The notes: a model not told the origin generated them from the sequence alone. DNA of 64,000 nucleotides from Fontibacter flavus (GCF_042432905.1 NZ_JBHLWI010000030.1:24948-88947); one strand, 5' to 3'. Positions 27,149-36,030 are shown, numbered from the stretch's first letter. Numbers and translations are program-made.

Positions 27149-28189
27149 TTATCTAATTCTCAACCTCTGCCCCACTCTCAATACACTATTTGTTGAAATA
27201 TTGTTCAATCTTGTGATTGTACTTACTCTTACACCATACCTTCGAGCAATGATGCTTAGGTTTTCTCCACTTCTAACTCTATGGTAAACCGACTCCTGTG
27301 TTTTAACTACATGATCAAAACTTGCAGATGTAATCATATAAATATCAGATTTAAGCCGTCCTACATTGAAGTCAAACAATTCCGTTGGATTAATTGACAA
27401 ACCTTGGTATCTCACTTCATAATGTAAATGTGGACCAGTACTTCTGCCAGTACTTCCTCCGAGGCCAAGAACATCTCCAGCCTTAACCTCTTGGCCAACA
27501 TCAACCATTATTTTTGACATATGACCATACAATGTTTCCAGCCCGTTTTTATGCCTTACGACAACATAATAACCATACCCGTTTCGATCATATGAACGAA
27601 TCCTTACTATCCCGTCAAAAGTACTATAGATAGGATCCCCTGTTCTCAATTTCAAATCAGTTCCGTGGTGCCACCGATATCTTCTAAATCCAAACTCAGA
27701 AGTTATCTGGGTCTGGTCCAATGGTAATTTCCAATCTGTACCAAAAAAAGTATCGTATAATTTCACATAAACTGTATCCTTAAAATCTTTCGGATTAAAA
27801 TCATAGATATTGATTTTTTTACTATCCCACGCTGAATAATATTCAAAGGCAGTAACCCAAATACTATCAATCAATATTTGCTCAGAGATTTGTACCAACT
27901 GATTTGTAGGTGCCCAAACCATTGAAAGGGTATCTTCCGAGACAATACTCAGTCTCTTTTTCAAATTCACGTAATCTTTATACAACAATGAATCTGTTTC
28001 TCTTGTCAAGTCCTGAAGATATTTCTGAGGATCAAAAAGTCTGATATCCCTCAAAAGAGGATTATTAGCAGGCGTTGTGGTCTGTTGCTTGGGCTTTTTG
28101 ATGATTTTTGGAAAAACTTGTGCATGGGCACCATAGGAACCCATGCACATGAAAAATAATAGTAAAAACTTTAAAACTTTTAATTTCAT
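27149..28189 (-). CDS. M23 family metallopeptidase with LysM domain
   Basis: The 346-residue protein has a signal peptide ending near AHAQ (residue 24). The M23 (LytM) domain shows the zinc ligands in RWHHGTDLKLRTGD (near 172) and in GPHLHYEVRY (near 255), with YGHMSKI between them. A C-terminal LysM domain (VRSGENLSIIARRYGV to GQRLRIR, about 300-346) binds peptidoglycan. It is probably a murein endopeptidase or an amidase activator in the periplasm. Confidence 0.92.
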   Translation of the reverse strand: MKLKVLKFLLLFFMCMGSYGAHAQVFPKIIKKPKQQTTTPANNPLLRDIRLFDPQKYLQDLTRETDSLLYKDYVNLKKRLSIVSEDTLSMVWAPTNQLVQISEQILIDSIWVTAFEYYSAWDSKKINIYDFNPKDFKDTVYVKLYDTFFGTDWKLPLDQTQITSEFGFRRYRWHHGTDLKLRTGDPIYSTFDGIVRIRSYDRNGYGYYVVVRHKNGLETLYGHMSKIMVDVGQEVKAGDVLGLGGSTGRSTGPHLHYEVRYQGLSINPTELFDFNVGRLKSDIYMITSASFDHVVKTQESVYHRVRSGENLSIIARRYGVRVSTITRLNNISTNSVLRVGQRLRIR

Positions 28190-28198
28190 TATCGCTAA

Positions 28199-29143
28199 TT
28201 ATGACAATTCTCTAGCGGCCAAATACCTTTCAGCATCCAATGCGGCCATGCAACCTGTACCTGCAGCGGTAACTGCTTGCCTGTAAATATGATCCTGAGC
28301 ATCACCACAAGCAAACACCCCTTCTACATTTGTTCTAGTACTGCCAGGAATTGTCTTAATATAGCCATTTTCATCCATATCAATAATATTGCTGAAAATA
28401 TCAGTATTAGGCTGATGTCCTATAGCGACAAAGAATCCGGAAATTTTATATTCCTTTTTCTCACCTGTCTTATTATTTAGGACACGCATTCCTTCAACTT
28501 CATTTTCTCCAAGAATTTCGTCTGTTTCTGAATTCCAGAGAATTTCAATTTTAGGATTATTCATTACACGTTTCTGCATAATCTGTGAAGCTCTCATTTC
28601 ATCTCTTCTGACCAACATATAAACTTTGGAACAGATATTAGCTAGATAAGAAGCTTCTTCACAAGCAGTATCTCCCGCACCTACAATTGCGACATCCTGC
28701 CCTCTAAAGAAGAAACCATCACAAACAGCACAAGCTGATACACCTTTACCATTTAGCCTTTCTTCACTTTCTATTCCCAACCATTTGGCAGATGCTCCTG
28801 TAGAAATGATAACAGTATCAGCATGGATCTCAATTTGATCATCAACAAATACTTTGTGCGGATTTCCAGAAAAATCAACTTTTGTCACCATTCCATATCT
28901 CACCTGAGTTCCAAATCTCTCAGCCTGCTTTCTAAAATCTTCCATCATCTCTGGCCCCATGATACCATCCGGATAACCTGGATAATTTTCAACATCTGTT
29001 GTAATCGTCAATTGACCACCTGGCTGGCCTCCAGTATATAAAACAGGGTTTAAACCTGCTCTAGAGGCATAAATTGCAGCAGTATAACCTGCAGGTCCTG
29101 ACCCGATAATCAAAACCTTTACTTTTTCTATTTCAGAAGACAT
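28199..29143 (-). CDS. trxB: Thioredoxin-disulfide reductase
   Basis: TrxB passes electrons from NADPH through FAD to thioredoxin. The 314-residue protein has the FAD-binding IIGSGPAGYTAAIYASRA, the redox-active ACAVCDGFFF (near residue 138), the NADPH-binding VGAGDTACEEASYLA and the C-terminal FACGDAQDHIYRQ. It starts about 10 bp upstream of the M23 gene on the same strand. It may also serve the low-molecular-weight thiol system alongside bshB1 nearby. Confidence 0.97.
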   Translation of the reverse strand: MSSEIEKVKVLIIGSGPAGYTAAIYASRAGLNPVLYTGGQPGGQLTITTDVENYPGYPDGIMGPEMMEDFRKQAERFGTQVRYGMVTKVDFSGNPHKVFVDDQIEIHADTVIISTGASAKWLGIESEERLNGKGVSACAVCDGFFFRGQDVAIVGAGDTACEEASYLANICSKVYMLVRRDEMRASQIMQKRVMNNPKIEILWNSETDEILGENEVEGMRVLNNKTGEKKEYKISGFFVAIGHQPNTDIFSNIIDMDENGYIKTIPGSTRTNVEGVFACGDAQDHIYRQAVTAAGTGCMAALDAERYLAARELS

Positions 29144-29295
29144 TCGATTGTTTTTTTAGGGTTAGCAAATTTTGTTAAAATACTATTTACAACAAAGATT
29201 AAACTTGTTAAAATTCCCTAATTGAATAAGAATTGATGAGTATCAAGCTCATAATTTATCATCCATAAGGATCAAGTTTCTTAGTTATAATATAC

Positions 29296-29321
29296 AAAAA
29301 AAGGGGAAAATTCCCCTTTTT
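29296..29321. terminator. Terminator between trxB and rpoD regions
   Basis: AAAAAGGGGAA and TTCCCCTTTTT form a perfect hairpin with flanking A and T runs; it lies 30 bp behind rpoD (minus strand). Confidence 0.8.
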
Positions 29322-29350
29322 ATATGTAACCTAAGGCACTCAACTTGAAA

Positions 29351-30214
29351 TTAACCAAGATATGGCTTTAAAGTTTTACTTCTTGAAGTATGTCTTAACC
29401 TTCTGATAGCCTTTTCTTTAATCTGCCTAACCCTTTCTCTTGTCAAATTAAACTTCTCTCCTATTTCCTCAAGGGTCATTGCATGTTCACCGTTTAAACC
29501 GAAGTACAAAGTAATCACATCAGCTTCTCTTGAAGTAAGGGTAGATAGTGCCCTTTGAACTTCTTTTCTCAATGAATCAGTCATCAGACCATCATCAGGT
29601 TTTTCATCACCATCATTTTCAAGCACATCCAACAAGCTGTTCTCTTCACCTTGAACAAATGGAGCATCCATTGATACGTGTCTACCAGAGATCTTCATGG
29701 TGTCCACGACTTCACCGGCAGTTACCTCTAAAACTTCAGCAAGTTCTTCAGGAGAAGGCTCCCTTTCAAATTTTTGCTCAAGCTCTGAGAAAGTTTTGCT
29801 TATTTTGTTCAACGATCCAACTCTATTTAATGGTAACCTAACAATTCTTGATTGTTCGGCCAAAGCCTGAAGAATGGATTGTCTGATCCACCATACAGCA
29901 TAGGAAATGAATTTAAAACCTCTGGTTTCATCAAACCTTTGAGCTGCTTTGATCAAACCTAAGTTTCCTTCATTGATCAGATCTCCAAGAGAAAGCCCTT
30001 GATTTTGATATTGTTTGGCAACAGAAACCACAAATCTTAGGTTGGCCTTGGTCAATTTTTCCAATGCTAATTGGTCACCTTCGCGAATCCTTTTAGCCAA
30101 AACCACCTCTTCGTCTGCGGTAAGTAGGTCAACTTTACCAATCTCTTGAAGATATTTATCAAGTGACTGGCTTTCTCTGTTGGTAATCTGTTTGCTAATT
30201 TTTAGCTGCCTCAT
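29351..30214 (-). CDS. rpoD: Primary RNA polymerase sigma factor RpoD/SigA
   Basis: This is the short, 287-residue housekeeping sigma factor of Bacteroidota, without the region 1.1 seen in Proteobacteria. Region 1.2 (SLDKYLQEIGKVDLLTADEE), region 2 (NLRFVVSVAKQYQ, GLIKAAQRFDETRGFKFISY, WWIRQSI), region 3 and region 4.2 (MTLEEIGEKFNLTRERVRQI) are all present. The factor recognises the unusual -33/-7 promoters (TTTG and TAnnTTTG) used to call promoters here. Confidence 0.96.
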   Translation of the reverse strand: MRQLKISKQITNRESQSLDKYLQEIGKVDLLTADEEVVLAKRIREGDQLALEKLTKANLRFVVSVAKQYQNQGLSLGDLINEGNLGLIKAAQRFDETRGFKFISYAVWWIRQSILQALAEQSRIVRLPLNRVGSLNKISKTFSELEQKFEREPSPEELAEVLEVTAGEVVDTMKISGRHVSMDAPFVQGEENSLLDVLENDGDEKPDDGLMTDSLRKEVQRALSTLTSREADVITLYFGLNGEHAMTLEEIGEKFNLTRERVRQIKEKAIRRLRHTSRSKTLKPYLG

Positions 30215-30301
30215 TCAAGAATATTTATTTTTTCAGTTAAGACTCAATTTATAACAGAAATCCATTCAAATAAAGTTCAAAGTAATGAATCACTTCAAAA
30301 C

Positions 30302-32443
30302 TTAATCTTTTTTGTCGGATTTTTCAGGTTTTGGCAACAAAACTTTTCTAGAAAGTTTGAACTTACCTGTCTTTTTATCGACATCAATAAGTTTAACCAT
30401 AATTTCCTCTCCTGGTTCTAGCACACCTTCCATATTTTCAAGTCTTTCCCACTTGATTTCAGATATATGCAATAAACCATCTTTGCCTGGCATAAATTCT
30501 ACAAACGCACCAAATGGCATAATGTTTTTAACCTTACCGGTATATACTTCGCCAATTTCAGGTTGGGCAACGATTGCTTTGATTCTTGAAATGGCACCAT
30601 CCATAGAAACCTGATTATTGGAGAAAATATTGATCTTACCCATATTATCTTTCTCTTCGATAACAATCGTAGCTCCTGTATCTTTCTGGATTTCTTGAAT
30701 CACTTTACCACCTGGACCAATGACAGCACCAATCAATTCTTTTGGTATTGACATGTTGAAAGATCTAGGTGCATGCGGTTTCAAGTCCGGTCTTGGAGCA
30801 TCCAGCGTCTTAGTGATTTCATTCAGGATATGAAGTCTGCCTTCCCTAGCTTGGTACAAAGCTTCTTTCAAAACACTGTAATCCAAACCTTCTACCTTAA
30901 GATCCATCTGACATGCAGTAATACCTTTTGAAGTTCCTGTCACTTTAAAGTCCATATCACCTAAGTGATCTTCATCTCCTAAAATATCGGAAAGGATAGA
31001 ATACTTACCCGTTTTGGCATCAGATATCATACCCATTGCAATACCAGTTACAGGAGCCTTAATCGGTACACCTGCGTCCATTAAAGCTAGTGAACCGGCA
31101 CAAACTGTCGCCATTGAAGAAGATCCGTTTGATTCCAGAATATCTGATACGACACGTATAGTATAAGGGTTTTCATCATCTTTTGGCATTACTTTTTTCA
31201 AAGCACGCATTGCCAAATTTCCATGGCCTACCTCTCTCCTGCCCGGTCCTCTATTAGGCTTCACTTCACCAGTTGAGAAACCTGGAAAATTATAATGAAG
31301 GAAAAACTTATTATAGCCGGAAATCATGGCACCATCTATCATTTGTTCATCCAACTTGGTACCCAAAGTACAAGTAGTAATGGACTGGGTTTCCCCTCTT
31401 GTAAATACAGCCGAACCATGGGCAGATGGTAAATAATCTACTACCGACCAAATGGATCTGATTTCATCCAACTTTCTACCATCCAACCTTTTCTTTTCAT
31501 TCAAAGTGAGATTTCTCGCTGCTTCTTTATGAATTTTTGCAAAATAAGGACCTATCAGAGAGGCTTCGAAACCATGCTCTTCTCCAAGGCTTTCTACGAA
31601 AGCATCTTTGATGGCTTTGATTGCTTCAGATCTTTCGTTTTTATTCGCTACCAATTTGCTGACTGATGCATAACATTTGTCATAAAGCTCCGCATGCATT
31701 TTTTCGAACAATGCTTTATCGGACTTCTCATGGACATATTCCCTTTTTGTCTCTTTGCCAACCATTTTTGTCAGTTCTTTTTGAACTTGACAATGTCTTT
31801 TGATTTCTTCATGGGCAAACTGAAGCGCTTCAACCATTTCGTCTTCAGAAATTTCATTGGCTTCTCCCTCTACCATGAGGATATAATCTTCTGATCCAGC
31901 AACAATAAATTCCATGCTTGCTACCTCCAATTGATTTGGAGTAGGATTGACAACCAATTTGCCGTCAATTTTAGCCACTCTAACTTCAGAGATAGGGCCA
32001 TTAAAAGGAATATCAGAAACTGCTAAAGCTGCAGAAGCGGCTAATCCAGCCAAACAATCTGGTAAAACTTCGCTATCCGCAGACATCAGGGTAATATTTA
32101 CCTGAGTATCAGCGTGAAAATCATCTGGAAAAATCGGTCTAATTGCTCTGTCAACCAAACGGCTGATCAAAATTTCATAATCAGAAAGTCTTCCTTCTCT
32201 TTTTAGGAATCCTCCGGGAATTTTACCTGAGGCTGCAAATTTTTCTTGATAATCAACTGATAAAGGGAGAAAATCAACTCCTTCTAATGCTTCTTTTTTC
32301 GAAACAACGGTAGCCAGTAACATGGCATTCCCCATACGCACAACAACTGAACCATCAGCTTGCTTAGCCAATGCACCGGTTTCGATGGTGATTTGTCTTC
32401 CATCCTCAAGTTGGATGGTTTTGGTGATTAAATTAGGTAACAT
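30302..32443 (-). CDS. pnp: Polyribonucleotide nucleotidyltransferase (PNPase)
   Basis: PNPase degrades RNA 3' to 5' with phosphate and can add tails. The 713-residue protein carries two RNase PH domains (the first with SGKIPGGFLKREGRLSDYEI, the second with RGPGRREVGHGNLA), a KH domain (IGAVIGPGGKVIQEIQKDTG, near 560) and an S1 domain (GEVYTGKVKNIMPFGAFVEF, near 625). It follows rpsO on the same strand, the common rpsO-pnp arrangement, with a hairpin between them. Confidence 0.98.
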   Translation of the reverse strand: MLPNLITKTIQLEDGRQITIETGALAKQADGSVVVRMGNAMLLATVVSKKEALEGVDFLPLSVDYQEKFAASGKIPGGFLKREGRLSDYEILISRLVDRAIRPIFPDDFHADTQVNITLMSADSEVLPDCLAGLAASAALAVSDIPFNGPISEVRVAKIDGKLVVNPTPNQLEVASMEFIVAGSEDYILMVEGEANEISEDEMVEALQFAHEEIKRHCQVQKELTKMVGKETKREYVHEKSDKALFEKMHAELYDKCYASVSKLVANKNERSEAIKAIKDAFVESLGEEHGFEASLIGPYFAKIHKEAARNLTLNEKKRLDGRKLDEIRSIWSVVDYLPSAHGSAVFTRGETQSITTCTLGTKLDEQMIDGAMISGYNKFFLHYNFPGFSTGEVKPNRGPGRREVGHGNLAMRALKKVMPKDDENPYTIRVVSDILESNGSSSMATVCAGSLALMDAGVPIKAPVTGIAMGMISDAKTGKYSILSDILGDEDHLGDMDFKVTGTSKGITACQMDLKVEGLDYSVLKEALYQAREGRLHILNEITKTLDAPRPDLKPHAPRSFNMSIPKELIGAVIGPGGKVIQEIQKDTGATIVIEEKDNMGKINIFSNNQVSMDGAISRIKAIVAQPEIGEVYTGKVKNIMPFGAFVEFMPGKDGLLHISEIKWERLENMEGVLEPGEEIMVKLIDVDKKTGKFKLSRKVLLPKPEKSDKKD

Positions 32444-32512
32444 AGTAATTTGTTAAGAATAAATGTAGTAAAGATTTAAAAGTAAGGTCTAATATCAGGG
32501 GGAAACAAAAAA

Positions 32513-32539
32513 GTAAGGTTCTCACAAAGAGAACCTTAC
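32513..32539 (-). terminator. rpsO-pnp intergenic hairpin, terminator or attenuator
   Basis: The arms GTAAGGTTCTC and GAGAACCTTAC (loop of 5) are followed on the minus strand by six Ts. In other bacteria this interval also holds RNase III sites; here only the hairpin is visible. Confidence 0.75.
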
Positions 32540-32552
32540 ATTGAAATAATGT

Positions 32553-32828
32553 TTATTTACGTAATCCAAGCTCTGCGATAATTGCTCTATATCTCTCAAT
32601 ATCATTCTTGATAAGGTAGTTTAGCAATCTTCTTCTTTTACCAACCAACTTCATCAAACTTAATCTTGATGTATGGTCTTTTTTGTTGGATTTCAAATGG
32701 TCAGTCAAATGCTGAATTCTGAAAGTAAACAACGCAATCTGCGATTCCGGTGAACCTGTGTCAGTTTCAGATTTTAACCTGCCATGATTTTTGAATAACT
32801 CTGCTTTTTTCTCTGAAGTTAAATACAT
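32553..32828 (-). CDS. rpsO: 30S ribosomal protein S15
   Basis: The 91-residue protein is full length and shows the S15 signatures TDTGSPESQIALFTFRI, LTDHLKSNKKDH and RRRLLNYLIKND. S15 binds 16S rRNA early in assembly of the small subunit platform. It is the first gene of the rpsO-pnp unit. Confidence 0.97.
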   Translation of the reverse strand: MYLTSEKKAELFKNHGRLKSETDTGSPESQIALFTFRIQHLTDHLKSNKKDHTSRLSLMKLVGKRRRLLNYLIKNDIERYRAIIAELGLRK

Positions 32829-32860
32829 GTCTAGTTAAATTTATTGTTTTAAAACAGCCA

Positions 32861-32868
32861 CAAAGTTA
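32861..32868 (-). promoter_or_regulatory. Candidate -7 box for rpsO
   Basis: On the minus strand TAACTTTG matches TAnnTTTG exactly and lies 33 bp before the rpsO start. No clear -33 TTTG is seen at the usual distance. Confidence 0.4.
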
Positions 32869-32898
32869 AAACCTTTATTTTGAATTTAAAAATGACCT

Positions 32899-34641
32899 TC
32901 AGGTTTTAGAATATTTTCTTTTAAACCAAAGTTGAATTTTTCTGAAAAACTCCACATATGCATCTGCTTCAAATAAGCGGGCATCCTTCCTTGCCTGTTT
33001 CAGAAAAAATAAGCCAAACGGTAAGAGTACCAAATTAGAAAACCAAGTTCCGAATAGGGGGTCTGTAACTCCCTCCTTTGCCCATTTCTCCCCGGTGATA
33101 GTTAACATATAAAAGATGATGAAAAAAATAATGGAAACAAGCACTGGCATCCCCAAACCGCCTTTTTTGATGATTGCGCCTAGAGGTGCCCCAATCAGAA
33201 ACATTACAATACAAGCAAATGCAGTAGTATATTTCTGATAAATAGCAATCTGATATCGTCTATGTTCTCTTTCAAGATTGTCTATTTCCCTGAGTTTGTT
33301 GTTGAAATTATTCTTAATTGTCCGGGCATTATTCATTGCCACTGTCGCCGCCCTAGATTGATAATTGCCTTTCGTAATCAATGAATCTAATTTCTCCTTG
33401 AATTCTGGCGAGAATTCTGTAACCTTTATAACTGGTTTAATAACTTTCCGTAAAGAATCTTCAGCTGATGCTATCCTAGCAGTATTCATTGCTGTTGTAG
33501 GACCATTTCTAAAAGGTGTTTTAGGTACAGTGACAATATCAGTTGCCTGAACTGAATCTGCAGCAATCATTTTCAATGTGTCATTTGAAAGTGAACTAAC
33601 GTCTATTTCCTTGACTGCATTAATAGATTGGCCGGAGTTAGTTAATTGGTTTCTTTTACGCTCTTCAGCCTTGATTGACTTTAAAGAATCATAAATTATT
33701 TTTTTCTCTGCAATATCCTTAGGCGGGGAAATTCTTTTATCCCTCCCAAAATAAGTGTAAGAACTCTCGGTGGTTAAATAATTATAATAAACTATGGAAT
33801 TAACTTCAAAAGCCATTGAGTCTAATCCATCCCTTAACTGGGAAATATTTTTTATAGATCTATTTGTGGACCAGAGGTCTTCAGGTGTTCTATTGAGTTG
33901 GAAAGATTCCAGATTAAAAACTATTTGATTCTCTGAAAATCTCGTTCTACTAAAATCAACAGGTTTTTCATTAATTCCTCTTTGGCTTCTTGATTCTTTG
34001 TAACTGACGCCATTATAAAGCGTCAATCGCATATACCTATCATTGAAAAAAGGCTCCATCCTGCCTGAATCGGCCAATATCACATTGATATTGCCTTGTC
34101 CTTCTGTGTGGTCATAAATGATTACATCTTTTAACCGGACATCATCCAGCTTTTGATTGACTTTAATACTGTAATTAGGTATTCCTGCATAAAAGACACC
34201 TTCCTTTATATCCAATGCCGGGGATTTCATCCTGATATCATAGAGAAGGCTGAAAGTCTTGAGGTTGACCTTGGGAACAAGATAGTTATTGGATAGAAAT
34301 GCAAGTATTGTCAGGATCACTACAAAAACACCGATAGGCCTTAAGGTCCTTAACAAGGAAATCCCACTGCTTTTAATGGCTGTAAGCTCAAAATGTTCTC
34401 CTAAATTGCCGAAGGTCATCAATGCAGATAAAAGTACTGCCAATGGCAAAGCCATTGGTGAAATACTGATTACAAAATAGGAAATCAGCTCCATATAAAT
34501 CATAAAGCTCAAGCCCTTTCCGAATATTTCATCGAAATACTTGAGCATATTCACGGTAAGCAGAATAAAATCCACTACCACAAAGGTCAAAAAGAAGGGT
34601 CCTATAAAAGACCCTAATATAAGCTTATCAAGTTTTTTCAT
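32899..34641 (-). CDS. LptF/LptG family permease (YjgP/YjgQ)
   Basis: The 580-residue protein has three N-terminal membrane helices (about 10-110, with MALPLAVLLSALMTFGNLGE), a periplasmic beta-jellyroll, and three C-terminal helices (about 470-560). These form half of the LptB2FG complex that moves lipopolysaccharide out of the inner membrane. It is longer than the usual 360-400 residues because of an insert rich in S, T, K and N at about 290-440. Whether it is LptF or LptG cannot be decided here. Confidence 0.88.
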   Translation of the reverse strand: MKKLDKLILGSFIGPFFLTFVVVDFILLTVNMLKYFDEIFGKGLSFMIYMELISYFVISISPMALPLAVLLSALMTFGNLGEHFELTAIKSSGISLLRTLRPIGVFVVILTILAFLSNNYLVPKVNLKTFSLLYDIRMKSPALDIKEGVFYAGIPNYSIKVNQKLDDVRLKDVIIYDHTEGQGNINVILADSGRMEPFFNDRYMRLTLYNGVSYKESRSQRGINEKPVDFSRTRFSENQIVFNLESFQLNRTPEDLWSTNRSIKNISQLRDGLDSMAFEVNSIVYYNYLTTESSYTYFGRDKRISPPKDIAEKKIIYDSLKSIKAEERKRNQLTNSGQSINAVKEIDVSSLSNDTLKMIAADSVQATDIVTVPKTPFRNGPTTAMNTARIASAEDSLRKVIKPVIKVTEFSPEFKEKLDSLITKGNYQSRAATVAMNNARTIKNNFNNKLREIDNLEREHRRYQIAIYQKYTTAFACIVMFLIGAPLGAIIKKGGLGMPVLVSIIFFIIFYMLTITGEKWAKEGVTDPLFGTWFSNLVLLPFGLFFLKQARKDARLFEADAYVEFFRKIQLWFKRKYSKT

Positions 34642-34714
34642 CCAGAAACCAGGCCGTAATCAATTGATACGGCAAAGTTGACAATAATATTCAAAATTTC
34701 TTTAAAAATCCGAG

Positions 34715-35110
34715 TTAACCTCCTATCATTTCTTTAAGATTATTGACTAAGTTTTCCCAAATAGACTCCAGTTCCTCATCATCATAAGAATCACTGTAAT
34801 CAATCACCTTCAGAAATAAGGTTTGAGTCAACTCATTTTCCTCGATTTTAAATTCAATATATGAGTTATCGGTTTCATCAGGATTATTTGGGTCAAAAAA
34901 CTCAAATTTCACATGATAATTTCCTCTCAAGGATACTATTCTCCCATAATGCTCCTCTCCATCATAATGAAAGATATAATCTTTATCTTCATTTATAGAA
35001 ACATCGTCAGCAAACCATTCAGCAAGTCCACTTGCTGTACTCAAATAGGGAAATAGAATTTTCCTTGAAGTATTGATTTGATAATCAGCAACAAACTTGT
35101 TTTTTACCAT
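34715..35110 (-). CDS. START-like (SRPBCC) domain protein
   Basis: The 131-residue acidic protein resembles AHSA1/START-like proteins that are conserved in Bacteroidota: it begins FVADYQINTSRKILFPYLST, followed by SGLAEWFADDVSI, and ends in a long helix (ELESIWENLVNNLKEMI). The fold forms a hydrophobic cavity; the ligand is unknown. It is in the same direction as, and 73 bp upstream of, the LptF/G gene. Confidence 0.8.
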   Translation of the reverse strand: MVKNKFVADYQINTSRKILFPYLSTASGLAEWFADDVSINEDKDYIFHYDGEEHYGRIVSLRGNYHVKFEFFDPNNPDETDNSYIEFKIEENELTQTLFLKVIDYSDSYDDEELESIWENLVNNLKEMIGG

Positions 35111-35159
35111 TTTATTCTAATTTTTGTTCATAAAAAATCACTTTTTTTACACCAAATTA

Positions 35160-35191
35160 CTTGCAATTAATGAAGTAAGCCAGCATATTTG
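35160..35191 (+). promoter_or_regulatory. Candidate promoter for tRNA-Met
   Basis: CTTG (35160-35163) and CATATTTG (35184-35191; one mismatch to TAnnTTTG) are separated by 20 nt, and the tRNA begins 12 nt downstream. Confidence 0.45.
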
Positions 35192-35202
35192 CATTCCCAT
35201 TT

Positions 35203-35276
35203 GGCGAGGTAGCTCAGTTGGTTAGAGCGCAGGATTCATAACCCTGAGGTCAGGGGTTCAACTCCCCTCCTCGCTA
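35203..35276 (+). tRNA. tRNA-Met (CAT)
   Basis: The 74-nt gene has acceptor GGCGAGG with CCTCGCT, D-loop AGTTGGTTA, anticodon loop TTCATAA (CAT) and T arm AGGGG-TTCAACT-CCCCT. Elongator tRNA-Met is most likely; a lysidine-type Ile tRNA also has CAT and cannot be fully excluded by eye. The CCA end is not encoded. Confidence 0.93.
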
Positions 35277-35281
35277 CTCAC

Positions 35282-35307
35282 AAGCCCCTCTTTTGGGGCT
35301 TTTTTTA
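35282..35307 (+). terminator. Terminator of tRNA-Met
   Basis: AGCCCC and GGGGCT enclose TCTTTT and are followed by seven Ts. A second copy occurs at 35648. Confidence 0.85.
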
Positions 35308-35323
35308 TTTAACTCTTTAATCT

Positions 35324-35578
35324 ATGTACTGCGTTTACGTTCTCTATTCTTTTTCCGCAAACAGACTCTACACTGGTATGACCACTGACCTTATCACAAG
35401 GTTCAATTTCCATAATTCCAAATCTACAAAAGGCTTTACCCTCAGATTCAGACCTTGGTATTGTATACATACCGAGTTCTTTGACTCAAAGAAGGATGCA
35501 CTACTAAGAGAAAAGGAACTCAAATCAGGAAAAGGAAGGGAATGGATAAAACACCAAATTCTTCCTAAATTCCTTTAG
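35324..35578 (+). CDS. GIY-YIG nuclease domain protein, tRNA-Met-associated
   Basis: The 84-residue protein is a complete stand-alone GIY-YIG domain: MYCVYVLYSFSANRLYTGMT carries the tyrosine motif (here LYTG in place of YIG), TRFNFHNS gives the conserved arginine and histidine region, and LLREKELKSGKGREWI supplies the catalytic glutamate helix. Such small proteins may act as DNA nucleases; none of the close group is well characterised. It starts 16 bp after the tRNA-Met terminator, on the same strand. Its stop codon lies at the junction with a degraded second tRNA copy. Confidence 0.85.
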   Translation: MYCVYVLYSFSANRLYTGMTTDLITRFNFHNSKSTKGFTLRFRPWYCIHTEFFDSKKDALLREKELKSGKGREWIKHQILPKFL

Positions 35579-35642
35579 CGCTGGATTCATATCCGCCGCG
35601 GCGGACAGGGTCCCGATAGCTATCGGGATCCCCTCCTCGCTA
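35579..35642 (+). pseudogene. tRNA-Met pseudogene with palindromes in place of its arms
   Basis: This is a partial second copy of the tRNA-Met. It keeps GCGC, GGATTCATA (anticodon region) and CCCCTCCTCGCTAC (3' end), but the 5' half is absent. The 3' anticodon arm is replaced by a perfect 14-bp palindrome TCCGCCGCGGCGGA (35592-35605). The T arm is replaced by the perfect 18-bp palindrome TCCCGATAGCTATCGGGA (35611-35628). It cannot fold as a tRNA. Confidence 0.75.
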
Positions 35643-35647
35643 CTCAC

Positions 35648-35671
35648 AAGCCCCTCTTTTGGGGCTTTTTT
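35648..35671 (+). terminator. Duplicate of the tRNA-Met terminator
   Basis: The same AGCCCC-TCTTTT-GGGGCT hairpin with a T run recurs behind the tRNA pseudogene, as part of a tandem duplication with an offset of about 366 bp. Confidence 0.8.
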
Positions 35672-35690
35672 ATTTAACTCTTTAACCTCT

Positions 35691-35840
35691 ATGTTCTGCG
35701 TCTACGTTCTCTATTCTTTTTCCGCAAACAGACTCTATACAGGTATGACCACTGACCTTATCACAAGGTTTAATTTCCACAATTCCAAATCTTCAAAAGG
35801 CTTTACAACCAGATTCAGACCCTCAAACTGGATTCAATAA
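35691..35840 (+). pseudogene. Truncated duplicate of the GIY-YIG gene
   Basis: The first 45 or so codons closely match the gene at 35324 (MFCVYVLYSFSANRLYTG and so on to TRFRP), then the sequence diverges and stops at 49 codons. The catalytic glutamate helix is missing. It belongs to the second unit of the tandem duplication tRNA, terminator, GIY-YIG. The 165 bp to the next terminator hold no gene I can see. Confidence 0.8.
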
Positions 35841-36004
35841 CCTTTCAACAAAAACTCATGACATCAACTGAAGAGTTTTATTATTAAGGAAAATGTAAAA
35901 CCTGAAAATGCTGTCAATTTGCATGTTTTACCTTGGGTAATCCGTTCTTTTGTAATATAGTAAAATTTGAGAAATAGACACTAACCGGATAAAAAATTGG
36001 GCAT

Positions 36005-36030
36005 AAAAAAAGCCCTGAATATTCAGGGCT
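36005..36030 (-). terminator. Terminator of the thrS-infC-rpmI-rplT cluster
   Basis: A perfect 20-bp palindrome (AGCCCTGAAT/ATTCAGGGCT) is followed on the minus strand by at least six Ts, just behind rplT. Confidence 0.85.
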
